From Litorimonas sp963972195 (GTDB lineage Bacteria > Pseudomonadota > Alphaproteobacteria > Caulobacterales > Maricaulaceae): DNA of 64,000 nucleotides. Below, piece by piece: positions 55,250 to 62,476 of this stretch (positions are counted from its first letter, which is position 1; each line of letters begins with the position of its first letter). The notes beneath the pieces are model-generated. The model was not told the origin of the DNA and did not search any database. It worked only from the letters and a program-made list of their open reading frames with translations. The translations under genes and the position numbers were made by a program. The stretch spans positions 186,001 to 250,000 of the forward strand of contig CAXATH010000001.1 of NCBI GenBank assembly GCA_963972195.1. Reading direction: 5' to 3'.

Positions 55250-56140
55250 TCAAGCAAATCGGGGCGCGATTTTTAAGTCTTTCACCCACCCCAGTTTTTC
55301 AAAGCCGAGCAATATTGTCCCGTTGTAATCAAAAACGCGATTCCAAAACCCTTTACGCGGCAAATGCAGCGCGGATTGCGGCTCATCATGATGGTGGTCG
55401 TGAAAGGCTTCCCCGCCTGTCAAAAGCGCCATGGCGTAATCCGCCCATTTCGGAGTTGAGAGGTGTCCTAAAACGTTAATGCCATAAGTGGTGGCGTGGA
55501 ACTGAATTGCCCGCCCGATAATGACGCAGCCATGTAGGATACCGGTCAGGATAAGAGAGCCACCGCTCATCCAAACAATAAGGTATATAACGGCCGGAAT
55601 GGCTAAATGGACAATGAGAGAAATCGAGTGATAAAACCGATCCATCCAGACCACGATCGGATTTTGCCGAAGCCATAAAGCCATGGGACGACGGTTGTCA
55701 TTTTCATCCCGCCATAGGATCCAACCTATCCACGCCCAGAACTTCCCCTCGAACGGGTTGTGGGGGTCCCCCGGCTTGTCCGCAAAGCTATGATGCTGGC
55801 TATGATAATTGACCCATTCGCGTACAGTTCCCTGCATAGCAATTACCAGATTAAACATAGTCAGGATCTGAGCCGGCGCCCGAAGTTCACCAGCCTTATG
55901 TTGCATAATTCGGTGCAGCGGGCCGATGCCTGCATTGCAAACAAAGATGGACAGAGCCACAACACTGAGCCCCAAAGGCAGATACCACCACGCCATATCT
56001 AAGCTCTGGACCAATGAGCCCACCAGAATGAGCGTGACTAATAGTGCCAACCCGAGAAGAGGATAAATGACAGCAGAAAAAAGACTTCCGAAACTCAGCG
56101 TTTTCCAGCTCTTCGGGATGGTCAGGGATCGCGCGTTCAT
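55250..56140 (-). CDS. Membrane fatty-acid desaturase (acyl-CoA desaturase type)
   Basis: The 296-residue di-iron membrane enzyme introduces double bonds in fatty acyl chains, adjusting membrane fluidity. The three histidine boxes are H76-RIMQ-H81, HSQHH at 113-117, and FHDHHHDEP near residue 240, with four to five membrane helices arranged as in delta-9 desaturases. The sequence between boxes (DPHNPFEGKFWAWIGWILW) matches the acyl-CoA/acyl-lipid group. It is separated by 143 bp from the end of the suf operon; I see no feature in that gap. Confidence 0.9.
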   Translation of the reverse strand: MNARSLTIPKSWKTLSFGSLFSAVIYPLLGLALLVTLILVGSLVQSLDMAWWYLPLGLSVVALSIFVCNAGIGPLHRIMQHKAGELRAPAQILTMFNLVIAMQGTVREWVNYHSQHHSFADKPGDPHNPFEGKFWAWIGWILWRDENDNRRPMALWLRQNPIVVWMDRFYHSISLIVHLAIPAVIYLIVWMSGGSLILTGILHGCVIIGRAIQFHATTYGINVLGHLSTPKWADYAMALLTGGEAFHDHHHDEPQSALHLPRKGFWNRVFDYNGTILLGFEKLGWVKDLKIAPRFA

Positions 56141-56283
56141 ACAGCCTCCATGCGAATCTATAAGTTTTCATAGCCGCAAAAAGCTGGCGGAGATGCCTAA
56201 ATTATTGTTTAAAATGCAGTGGAAGATTTAAAGGCGTCAAAATGACGTCAATGGACCTGTGTTTAGAGGGGCAAGTCCCAACC

Positions 56284-56664
56284 CTAAAACTGCGCAGGGG
56301 TTATCGTTACGCTCTCCCCGCATCCACACGCATCGGTCTGGTTCGGGTTTTTAAAGGTAAATTTGGCCGACAAGATATCGACTTCATAGTCAATGACAGA
56401 GCCAAGGATAAACAAAACCGCTTTCGCGTCGACAACAATGGTGACGCCATTGTCTTCGACGACTTCGTCGAATTTCTCAATCTCGGGCACATAATCCATC
56501 ATATATTCCATGCCGGCGCAGCCGCCATTTTTAACGCCGACACGCAAATAACCCTGGTCGCGTTCGGCGAGAATGGATTTTACTTGTTCAGCGGCCGCAT
56601 CGGTCAACGTCACCAGTTTCGGACGCGGGCGTCGGGTACGAGTTTTTGTGAGAACTTCGCTCAT
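56284..56664 (-). CDS. sufA: A-type iron-sulfur carrier SufA (HesB/IscA family)
   Basis: Carries [Fe-S] clusters or iron to targets. The 126-residue protein has the three ligand cysteines C49 (NGGCAGMEY), C113 and C115 (DACGCGES), with a basic N-terminal extension (TKTRTRRPRPK). It is the last gene of the suf operon and overlaps sufT by ATGA. Confidence 0.93.
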   Translation of the reverse strand: MSEVLTKTRTRRPRPKLVTLTDAAAEQVKSILAERDQGYLRVGVKNGGCAGMEYMMDYVPEIEKFDEVVEDNGVTIVVDAKAVLFILGSVIDYEVDILSAKFTFKNPNQTDACGCGESVTITPAQF

Positions 56665-57134
56665 AACATATTCAATTCAAGTCTAGCTTCATCGGACATA
56701 CGGTCTGGAGTCCAAGGCGGGTCAAATGTCATGTGTACATCTACGTCACGAACGCCATCTACAGCGAGGCACGCATCACGCACCCAGATCGGCATTTCTC
56801 CGGCCACGGGGCATCCAGGTGCGGTAAGGGTCATGGTGACGTTCAACAAACGGTCATCTTCAAGCTCGACCTTATAGATCAAACCGAGTTCATAAATATC
56901 CGTCGGAATTTCCGGATCATATACAGACTTTAGCTGCTCAATCACGTCATGCGTGATAGTCGCAATTTCGGCGTCAGTCGGTTTTGTCGTTGGCGCGCCG
57001 GAAACGTCCATTACGTCGCGTTTTTTCGCAGGTGCTTCTGCCGCACTTCCCTTCTCATTCTCGGACGTCATTCCGGGAATTTGAGAGTTCGCCAAAGCTT
57101 CCGCCTCGCGCTGTCTGTCAGTCATGTTTTCCAT
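56661..57134 (-). CDS. sufT: SUF system assembly protein SufT (MIP18/DUF59 domain)
   Basis: The 157-residue protein has a variable, partly disordered N-terminal 50 residues and then the DUF59 domain: VIEQLKSVYDPEIPTDIYELGL, MTLTAPGCPVAGEMPIWV with the conserved reactive cysteine, and MTFDPPWTPDRMSDEAR. SufT helps deliver clusters made by SUF. It lies 26 bp after sufS and overlaps sufA by ATGA. Confidence 0.92.
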   Translation of the reverse strand: MENMTDRQREAEALANSQIPGMTSENEKGSAAEAPAKKRDVMDVSGAPTTKPTDAEIATITHDVIEQLKSVYDPEIPTDIYELGLIYKVELEDDRLLNVTMTLTAPGCPVAGEMPIWVRDACLAVDGVRDVDVHMTFDPPWTPDRMSDEARLELNML

Positions 57135-57160
57135 TTCGACTCCTATATAGTCCTTTTCGA

Positions 57161-58378
57161 CTAGGATAAAAAGAGGCTGGCCTTCTTCAGACCTGCAATC
57201 AGTCGGTCAGCCTCGTCTATTGTATTGTAAATCCCAAAACTCGCCCGCACGGAGCCGTGAATTCCGAACCGTTCCATAAGCGGCTGCGTACAATGTTGTC
57301 CGGCCCGCACGGCGACCCCGTATTTATCCAGTATCTGGGCCACATCATGGGCATGAGCACCTTCAAGGTTGAACGCCAAAACAGGCCCCTTCTCCGGCGC
57401 GTCACCGAGCAATTTGAAGGAATTCATCTCCCGCAATCCTTGCAAGGCATGCTGATAAACGGCCATTTCGTGTTTATGCACGGCGTCAAAATCAAATTGA
57501 GAAACCCAGTCAATCGCCGCACCAAGCGCTATCGCTTCTAAAATAGGCGGCGTTCCGGCCTCGAATTTATGCGGCGGTTCATTATAGATCACGCGATCCT
57601 CGAACACATCCTCAATCATTTCTCCGCCGCCGTTGAAAGGCTGCATACGCTCCAACATATCCGTTTTTCCATAAAGCGCGCCAATTCCAGTCGGGCCATA
57701 GAGCTTATGCCCCGTCATGGCAAAAAGGTCCGCGTCTATATCAACGACATCTACTTTTCGATGAACAGCCGCCTGCGTCCCGTCGACGATAAAGGTTGCA
57801 CCCGCCTCATGCGCCCAGTCTCCGATCTGCTTAACCGGGTTCACCGTGCCGAGCAAATTAGACATATAAACGACCGAGACAATTTTTGTCTTGGAAGACA
57901 ACATTGACTTAAACGCATCGAGATCGAGCGTGCCATTTTCAAGAACAGGCACAAATTTCAGAACCGCGCCCAGACGCTCCCGCATGAAATGCCAGGGCAC
58001 GATATTGGAATGATGCTCCATCTGAGTGACGATAATTTCGTCGCCGGGCTTTATGGTGTGCATCAGACCGTAAGCGGCCAGATTGAGCGCTTCGGTCGCG
58101 CCCTTGGTAAAGACTATGTTGTCCGGTGACGGCGCGCCGAGGAATTTCGCGACTTTTGCCCTCGCCCCCTCAAAGCCTTCCGTCGTTTCATTGGCCATCG
58201 TATGAAGACCCCGATGCACATTGGCGAAAGAGGTTTCCATTTGTTGAGAAAGCGCCTCAATCACGGCCCGCGGCTTTTGCGCAGAGGCCGCATTGTCGAG
58301 ATAGGCCAATGGGTAGCCATTCACCTCCCGCGAAAGGATCGGAAATTGTTCGCGTATGGCGTTAACGTCAAAACTCAT
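57161..58378 (-). CDS. sufS: Cysteine desulfurase SufS
   Basis: PLP enzyme of class II that takes sulfur from cysteine as a persulfide for cluster assembly. The 405-residue protein starts MSFDVNAIREQFPILSRE and has YLDNAASAQKP, TEALNLAAYG, the Schiff-base lysine in FAMTGHKLYGPTGIG near residue 230, and the persulfide cysteine C363 in RAGQHCTQPLM. Its ATG overlaps the stop of the 57-residue membrane protein gene by ATGA, so its translation is tied to the small-ORF chain. No sufE or sufU gene is visible nearby. Confidence 0.96.
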   Translation of the reverse strand: MSFDVNAIREQFPILSREVNGYPLAYLDNAASAQKPRAVIEALSQQMETSFANVHRGLHTMANETTEGFEGARAKVAKFLGAPSPDNIVFTKGATEALNLAAYGLMHTIKPGDEIIVTQMEHHSNIVPWHFMRERLGAVLKFVPVLENGTLDLDAFKSMLSSKTKIVSVVYMSNLLGTVNPVKQIGDWAHEAGATFIVDGTQAAVHRKVDVVDIDADLFAMTGHKLYGPTGIGALYGKTDMLERMQPFNGGGEMIEDVFEDRVIYNEPPHKFEAGTPPILEAIALGAAIDWVSQFDFDAVHKHEMAVYQHALQGLREMNSFKLLGDAPEKGPVLAFNLEGAHAHDVAQILDKYGVAVRAGQHCTQPLMERFGIHGSVRASFGIYNTIDEADRLIAGLKKASLFLS

Positions 58379-58548
58379 GAAAAATACCCAAATGCGATTT
58401 TTACAACACTGAAGAGTAAAATAAGAATTCCGGCAAACCGCAAATACCGAAAGAGGGCCTTATCGCCCTTAAATCCTGCCAAGAGACGGCCACACAAATA
58501 TAAATTACCCCCAATGAGAGCTGCAATAATGTCTGCTGTTGAAATCAC
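58375..58548 (-). CDS. Small two-helix membrane protein in suf operon (57 aa), copy 3
   Basis: A 57-residue hairpin: MISTADIIAALIGGNLYLCG, then RLLAGFKGDKALFRYLRF as a basic loop, then a second hydrophobic helix ending VVKIAFGYFS. The GTG start at 58548 is preceded by AGGA at seven bases and directly abuts the stop of the 13-residue ORF (TAA|GTG). Its own TGA overlaps the sufS ATG (ATGA). It aligns with the 54-residue protein at 58829-58993: both have a Gly-rich first helix, a GR turn, a basic loop, Arg-rich start of helix 2 and a K-I/V-x-F-G end. It is too short for usual gene-finder cut-offs. Function unknown. Confidence 0.75.
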   Translation of the reverse strand: MISTADIIAALIGGNLYLCGRLLAGFKGDKALFRYLRFAGILILLFSVVKIAFGYFS

Positions 58549-58590
58549 TTACGCATCCTGCCTCAAAAAAAGTGTTTGCACATCTATCAT
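58549..58590 (-). CDS. Possible 13-residue linker ORF
   Basis: MIDVQTLFLRQDA. Its ATG overlaps the stop of the 59-residue gene (ATGA) and its TAA abuts the GTG of the 57-residue gene. It may only serve as a translational bridge that carries ribosomes to the next start; a functional peptide is not claimed. Confidence 0.3.
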   Translation of the reverse strand: MIDVQTLFLRQDA

Positions 58591-58766
58591 CCTATAAAGC
58601 GCCTATAAAAATAAACGGCCGCAAGTGTTAATGTGATGACGGTTAAACCCTTGATGAAAATTTCCAGTTTTGGGTTATTTCCCGCCCTCCGCCTCGAAAG
58701 GTGAGACGCAATAAACAACGTCACGGCACAGCCAAAAAGCAATATGGCGAGGTTGGAGGATGTCAT
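58587..58766 (-). CDS. Small two-helix membrane protein in suf operon (59 aa), copy 2
   Basis: A 59-residue hairpin: MTSSNLAILLFGCAVTLFIA, loop SHLSRRRAGNNPKLEIFIK, second helix GLTVITLTLAAVYFYRRFIG. Topology and size match the flanking 54- and 57-residue proteins, though sequence identity is low. The ATG at 58766 overlaps the stop of the 21-residue ORF (ATGA). Purine-rich GGAAAAGAGGG runs right up to the ATG, so initiation may depend on coupling. Function unknown. Confidence 0.7.
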   Translation of the reverse strand: MTSSNLAILLFGCAVTLFIASHLSRRRAGNNPKLEIFIKGLTVITLTLAAVYFYRRFIG

Positions 58767-58828
58767 CCCTCTTTTCCGCCTTTTGAGCCCTTGCTTACAT
58801 CGCCGCGAACCATCTCTGTGTCGGACAT
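58763..58828 (-). CDS. Possible 21-residue linker ORF
   Basis: A hydrophilic Gly/Lys-rich peptide (MSDTEMVRGDVSKGSKGGKE). The ATG directly follows the TAG of the 54-residue gene, with GGA seven bases upstream, and the TGA overlaps the next ATG. It could be a real microprotein or a coupling device. Confidence 0.35.
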   Translation of the reverse strand: MSDTEMVRGDVSKGSKGGKEG

Positions 58829-58993
58829 CTAAATTCCAAAAACGATTTTAAGGGCGCCGTAGAAAACGAGCGTCAAACCGAATATCCGCATAAAACTTGT
58901 GACTCTTGACCGGCCCTTACTCCGTTCCGAAATGCGGCCCGCAAGGAACAGACCGATCCCGATCATGATTATGGCTGTAACCGCCAGTGTCAC
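58829..58993 (-). CDS. Small two-helix membrane protein in suf operon (54 aa), copy 1
   Basis: A 54-residue hairpin: MTLAVTAIIMIGIGLFLAG, basic loop RISERSKGRSRVTSFMRI, second helix FGLTLVFYGALKIVFGI. The GTG at 58993 overlaps the sufD TGA as GTGA and has GGAG eight bases upstream, so it is translated straight after SufD. It resembles the 57-residue protein (GR after helix 1, K-I-V-F-G at the end), which suggests an old duplication. No family is recognised. Confidence 0.78.
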   Translation of the reverse strand: MTLAVTAIIMIGIGLFLAGRISERSKGRSRVTSFMRIFGLTLVFYGALKIVFGI

Positions 58994-60036
58994 TCAGTGT
59001 TCTCCAACCACTCCCGAATTTTCTCCTTCAAGGAGTTGCGCAAATCTTCATCGGCCAGACTATCAAAGGCCTCAGCCACGAAGGCTTCGGTCAGGAGCGC
59101 CTTCGCCTGTTTGAGCGGTATGCCGCGCTGACGCATATAAAACAGCGCGCTGTCATCCAGGGCGCCGATCGTGTTCCCGTGTTCACAGGCCACATCGTCG
59201 GCATAAATCTCAAGTTCCGGCTTAGACCGGACCTCGGCGTTGTCAGATAACATCAGCGCGTCATGACGCATGGCGGCATCCGTTTGCTGCGCGGGCCGTT
59301 CAACCAGAAATTTCCCTTGGAACACGCCGCGCGTTTTATCCGTGACCACGCCTTTGACGGCTTGGCGAATATGGCTGTCGGGCTGTTTCAATCGAATGAA
59401 ACTGGTCATGTCCGTATGACGTTTATCGCAGAGCAGATATGCCCCGTTCAAAACGGCTTTCACTCCCTCACCTTCACAGGTCAGATGCGTTTCCAAACGG
59501 CTCAGCGCGCCCCCGAATGACAGGCAATGCTGCGTAATCTTGGTGTTCGCCTCTGCCGCAATATGTGCATGGGAAATACGAATATGGCTATCAGGATCAC
59601 GGTGGATAACGCGGCGGGAAAGCGTCGCGCCTTCGGCGAGATGAATTTGCAAATCCAGATTGGAAAATCCATTCTCCGCGCCTTCATAATTCTCTGTAAT
59701 CGTCAGGCTCGCGCCTTTATCGACCATAATCGCGATGCGGGCATGGCCCTGCGCCAAACGGTCAATGGTCAAGTCGCTTTCGGGATGGGTGTCTGCCGGG
59801 ACATAGAGATTCCAGCTCTTCCCGCCAAATTGCGCGGCAAGGTCAGCCATAGCGCCATGGCCCTTCTGGCCTTCGCCTTCTGACAAATGCACGCCTTCCG
59901 GCACGTCAAATTCCGGAATGGCGGCGCGGGTCAGACCGTTCTGGTCTTCACTGACCTTGGCTTGGACATCCGTCCATTTCCACGCCTCTTCTCGGCGGTG
60001 GGGGAGTTTTTTGAGATCAAGCGGCATAGGCGTCAT
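58990..60036 (-). CDS. sufD: Fe-S cluster assembly protein SufD
   Basis: Scaffold partner in the SufBC2D complex. The protein (348 residues from the ATG at 60036; 345 if the ATG at 60027 is used) has an N-terminal REEAWKWTDV typical of SufD, a central right-handed beta-helix, and a C-terminal core with DVACEHGNTIGALDDSALFYMRQRG-type sequence and the conserved His and Glu near residue 300. A longer open frame upstream lies inside sufC and is rejected. It overlaps sufC by about 20 bases and the first small membrane gene by GTGA. Confidence 0.92.
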   Translation of the reverse strand: MTPMPLDLKKLPHRREEAWKWTDVQAKVSEDQNGLTRAAIPEFDVPEGVHLSEGEGQKGHGAMADLAAQFGGKSWNLYVPADTHPESDLTIDRLAQGHARIAIMVDKGASLTITENYEGAENGFSNLDLQIHLAEGATLSRRVIHRDPDSHIRISHAHIAAEANTKITQHCLSFGGALSRLETHLTCEGEGVKAVLNGAYLLCDKRHTDMTSFIRLKQPDSHIRQAVKGVVTDKTRGVFQGKFLVERPAQQTDAAMRHDALMLSDNAEVRSKPELEIYADDVACEHGNTIGALDDSALFYMRQRGIPLKQAKALLTEAFVAEAFDSLADEDLRNSLKEKIREWLENTE

Positions 60037-60763
60037 ATCCTTCCGCTTCGAGTTTTTTCGCAAATTCGGCATCACCTGTCTCGGCAATTTTACCACCCGC
60101 AAGGACGTGGACTTTATCCGGTACAATATAATCAAGCAGGCGCTGATAATGGGTAATGACCAGCATACCGCGGTCAGGGGAGCGGAGCTTGTTCACGCCG
60201 TCGGCGACGATACGCATAGCGTCAACATCCAGACCGGAATCGGTTTCGTCCATAACGATAAAGCGCGGCTCCAGCATCATCATCTGGAAAATTTCCATAC
60301 GCTTCTTCTCGCCGCCGGAAAACCCGACATTGAGCGGACGTTTTAGCATCTCCGGTTTCATTTTCAGCTCTGCGGCCAAAGCCTTAGCCTTTTTCAAAAA
60401 CTCCGGCGCTTTCATTTCTTCTTCGCCGCGTGCTTTGCGCTGGGCATTAAGCGCGGTCTTTAGGAACGTCATGGTCGGCACGCCGGGGATTTCCAGCGGA
60501 TATTGAAACGACAGGAACAGGCCCTTCGCGGCGCGCTCTTCAGGGTCCATATCAAGCAGGTCTTCACCTTCAAATTTGACAGACCCTTCCGTGGCCTCAT
60601 AGCCGTCTCGACCCGTCAGGACATAGGACAAGGTCGATTTGCCGGCGCCGTTCGGCCCCATTATCGCATGAACCTCTCCCGCCGGAATTTCCAACGACAG
60701 GTCCTTTAAAATTGTTTTCTGACCGTCATCAACGGTCGCGGATAAATTATTGATTTTTAACAT
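60017..60763 (-). CDS. sufC: Fe-S cluster assembly ATPase SufC
   Basis: ABC-type ATPase that drives conformational change in SufBC2D. The 248 residues contain Walker A G36-PNGAGKST, Q-loop LSFQYPLEIPGV, the signature NVGFSGGEKKRMEI near residue 150, Walker B FIVMDETDSGLD and the switch His in VITHYQRLLDY. It starts 9 bp after the AT-rich anchored-protein gene, and base composition jumps there (58% G+C in the line 60181-60240 by hand count). Confidence 0.96.
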   Translation of the reverse strand: MLKINNLSATVDDGQKTILKDLSLEIPAGEVHAIMGPNGAGKSTLSYVLTGRDGYEATEGSVKFEGEDLLDMDPEERAAKGLFLSFQYPLEIPGVPTMTFLKTALNAQRKARGEEEMKAPEFLKKAKALAAELKMKPEMLKRPLNVGFSGGEKKRMEIFQMMMLEPRFIVMDETDSGLDVDAMRIVADGVNKLRSPDRGMLVITHYQRLLDYIVPDKVHVLAGGKIAETGDAEFAKKLEAEGYDAYAA

Positions 60764-60772
60764 TACTTTTCC

Positions 60773-61189
60773 TTACAAACATCCACGTTCACTTACGATA
60801 CCATCAGCTGACAGTAGTGAGTCAGACTTATCGAATTCAGCAATAATAGCCCACTCCATATCGCAAATTAAATTTCCTTGTTGAGCCGTCCAAGCGACCT
60901 CTCTTGGAGAAACTTCGTCGTCTTTAAAATAAAATCTGAATTCAGAATCTTTTGAAAACCCTGCTTTCTCGCTTAAATTTTCAAAATCGGTCTTTGACTG
61001 ACCCAACTTAAATACAGTTCCAATCAGGTCGATACGGGTTCCCCAGTTCTGGTCAGCTTTACTCACTACACCCATGATTGGGTTTCTATCGATTTTACGA
61101 TTTGGCTCTGTCGCCCAGACCCAAACAACGCCAGCCGTCACGGCCAAAAAGCAGACCATCCCTATACCTATTTTTAGAAATAGCCTCAT
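60773..61189 (-). CDS. AT-rich membrane-anchored hypothetical protein inside suf operon
   Basis: A 138-residue protein: one N-terminal hydrophobic anchor (MRLFLKIGIGMVCFLAVTAG, continuing to about residue 26), then a soluble domain with VFKLGQSKTDFENL, FRFYFKDDEVS and cysteines in GNLICDMEW and the terminal RGCL. I do not recognise the family. Hand count over 60781-61020 gives 94 of 240 G+C (39%), clearly below neighbours. The ATG shares one base with the cupin stop (TGATG) with GGAG eight bases upstream. The GQS pattern recalls the anchored proteins at 61970 and 62476. Confidence 0.78.
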   Translation of the reverse strand: MRLFLKIGIGMVCFLAVTAGVVWVWATEPNRKIDRNPIMGVVSKADQNWGTRIDLIGTVFKLGQSKTDFENLSEKAGFSKDSEFRFYFKDDEVSPREVAWTAQQGNLICDMEWAIIAEFDKSDSLLSADGIVSERGCL

Positions 61190-61560
61190 CAAACCCACTC
61201 CCCGACAGGCGCGTCGTAAATCGCGTCCACGGTGGCCGTCCCGCTATTCTTCACACCTGTTGGTTCAATCAGGAAAATCTGGCACTCCTTTTCGGCGCGG
61301 GGACGGTGCTCGACGCCTTTGGGAATGACGAAGGCTTCGCCCTCCTCTAGACGCATGACAGAGCCATCACGAAAGTCGAGTTCAAGCGAGCCGCGCCAGA
61401 CGAAGAACATTTCGTCCTCTGCCTCATGAGCATGCCAAGGGTATTCGCCCTGAATTTTCGCGAGCTTGAAGTCCTGCCCATTGAGCTGCGCGACAATTTT
61501 CGGTCGCCACTGCTCGGAGAACATCGAGAATTTCTCGTTTATGTTGATCTTTTCGTTCAT
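61189..61560 (-). CDS. Single-domain cupin protein
   Basis: The 123-residue protein shows cupin motif 1 YPWHAHEAEDEMFFVWRG (His, His, Glu metal ligands near residues 43-50) and motif 2 GEAFVIPKGVEHRP (His near residue 83). It probably binds a divalent metal such as Fe or Mn. Enzyme activity cannot be told. Start and stop are coupled on both sides by one-base overlaps (TGATG), which shows true membership of the suf transcript. Confidence 0.87.
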   Translation of the reverse strand: MNEKININEKFSMFSEQWRPKIVAQLNGQDFKLAKIQGEYPWHAHEAEDEMFFVWRGSLELDFRDGSVMRLEEGEAFVIPKGVEHRPRAEKECQIFLIEPTGVKNSGTATVDAIYDAPVGEWV

Positions 61561-61955
61561 CAGCCCTTGAATGCCGTCACTTCGATTTCAATTTTCATTT
61601 TCTCATCAACCATTTCCGCAATCACCATGGTGGCCGCCGGCAAAATAGCGCCGAAGTGCTTGCGTAAAACGGGGAGCACGTCTTCGACGTATTTACGGTC
61701 AGAGACGGTGTATTGCACCCGGATCGTATGGCCGAGTTCAAACCCGGCCGCATTCAGCGCCGCCATGATATTCGTGAAAGTGTTCTGCGCCTGCTGCGCC
61801 GCGCTTTCCGGCAGTTCGCCCGAATTATAATCATATCCGACTGTCCCGGAGACAAAGCACCAATCGCCCTGCACTACGGCGCGAGACATGGCATAGGTCT
61901 TCTCTCCTTCAGAGAGCTGGATGAATTTTCGTTTTGCGTCAGGCTTTTTCGCCAT
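61560..61955 (-). CDS. RidA family (YjgF/YER057c/UK114) protein
   Basis: The 131-residue protein has the Rid fold markers DWCFVSGTVGYDYNSGELPE, AAQQAQNTFTNIMAALNAAGF, and TIRVQYTVSDRKYVEDVLPVLR. RidA itself hydrolyses reactive 2-aminoacrylate made by PLP enzymes acting on serine or cysteine. Here the C-terminal ATMVIAEMVDEKMKIEIEVTA lacks the usual RV-E-I arginine (R105 in E. coli RidA), so deaminase activity is doubtful and it may be of another Rid subgroup. It is one-base coupled to the cupin gene. Confidence 0.85.
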   Translation of the reverse strand: MAKKPDAKRKFIQLSEGEKTYAMSRAVVQGDWCFVSGTVGYDYNSGELPESAAQQAQNTFTNIMAALNAAGFELGHTIRVQYTVSDRKYVEDVLPVLRKHFGAILPAATMVIAEMVDEKMKIEIEVTAFKG

Positions 61956-61969
61956 GGCTTATTCCTTCA

Positions 61970-62476
61970 TTATGGACAGGCTTCTACCTGCCACTCTGTT
62001 GTATTTTCACCGCGCCAGCATTTGATGCGGGACCCATAGGCCGCCAGTTTTTGCTCGCCCTTCGGCCCGGACAGGATAAGATATATCTCTTCGCCTTTAA
62101 TCGCCTCATCGGCAAAGCCTTCCGCCGTGAAAATGAGCACGGAGCCATCCTCACGGTCAAAGCTGAGCTGCGACGTTTTCAATATTGTGTCTGCTGCTCC
62201 CGGCGCAAAATAGAGCCGGACATTTTCAATCGCTTCAACGCGGGATTGGCCAATTTCAAGGCCCGTATATTTAGCGAGCTTCTCACTGAAATTGGAAAAA
62301 TCTATATCTTCCAAATTCCGTTTTTCCGGAAGAAGAGGCTCGTCCGGCGCGGGCGGATCGGACGGCTCTGTAACCGCCGCCGTTTGCGCATTGACGATTG
62401 CCTCGGGCGCACTGGGCGTATCCGGAGAGCAAGCGGATATTAAAACCGCAGAAGCTATGCAAAGAAAAAGGCGCAT
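61970..62476 (-). CDS. Lipoprotein with C-terminal Cys-Trp-CysPro signature, paralogue of next gene upstream
   Basis: A 168-residue protein with a lipoprotein signal MRLFLCIASAVLISACSPD (lipobox ISAC), a Pro-rich linker, then a domain with GLEIGQSRVEAIENVRLYF, LIFTAEGFADEAIKGEEI and the end RIKCWRGENTTEWQVEACP. The three blocks align with those of the protein at 62476-63015, so the pair arose by duplication. Two cysteines at the end could form a disulfide in the periplasm. The ATG shares one base with the stop of that gene (TAATG). Family not recognised. Confidence 0.8.
   Translation of the reverse strand: MRLFLCIASAVLISACSPDTPSAPEAIVNAQTAAVTEPSDPPAPDEPLLPEKRNLEDIDFSNFSEKLAKYTGLEIGQSRVEAIENVRLYFAPGAADTILKTSQLSFDREDGSVLIFTAEGFADEAIKGEEIYLILSGPKGEQKLAAYGSRIKCWRGENTTEWQVEACP

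Noticed and set aside
56141..56283. Gap between desaturase gene and sufA searched for terminator or regulator site
   Set aside because: Only a short TGACGTCA palindrome was seen; too little to call.
56242..56877. 211-codon open frame on the plus strand
   Set aside because: Antisense to sufA and sufT, which have firm motifs and operon overlaps.
60037..60135. 33-codon upstream extension of sufD
   Set aside because: It lies entirely within the sufC coding region in another frame and lacks SufD sequence.
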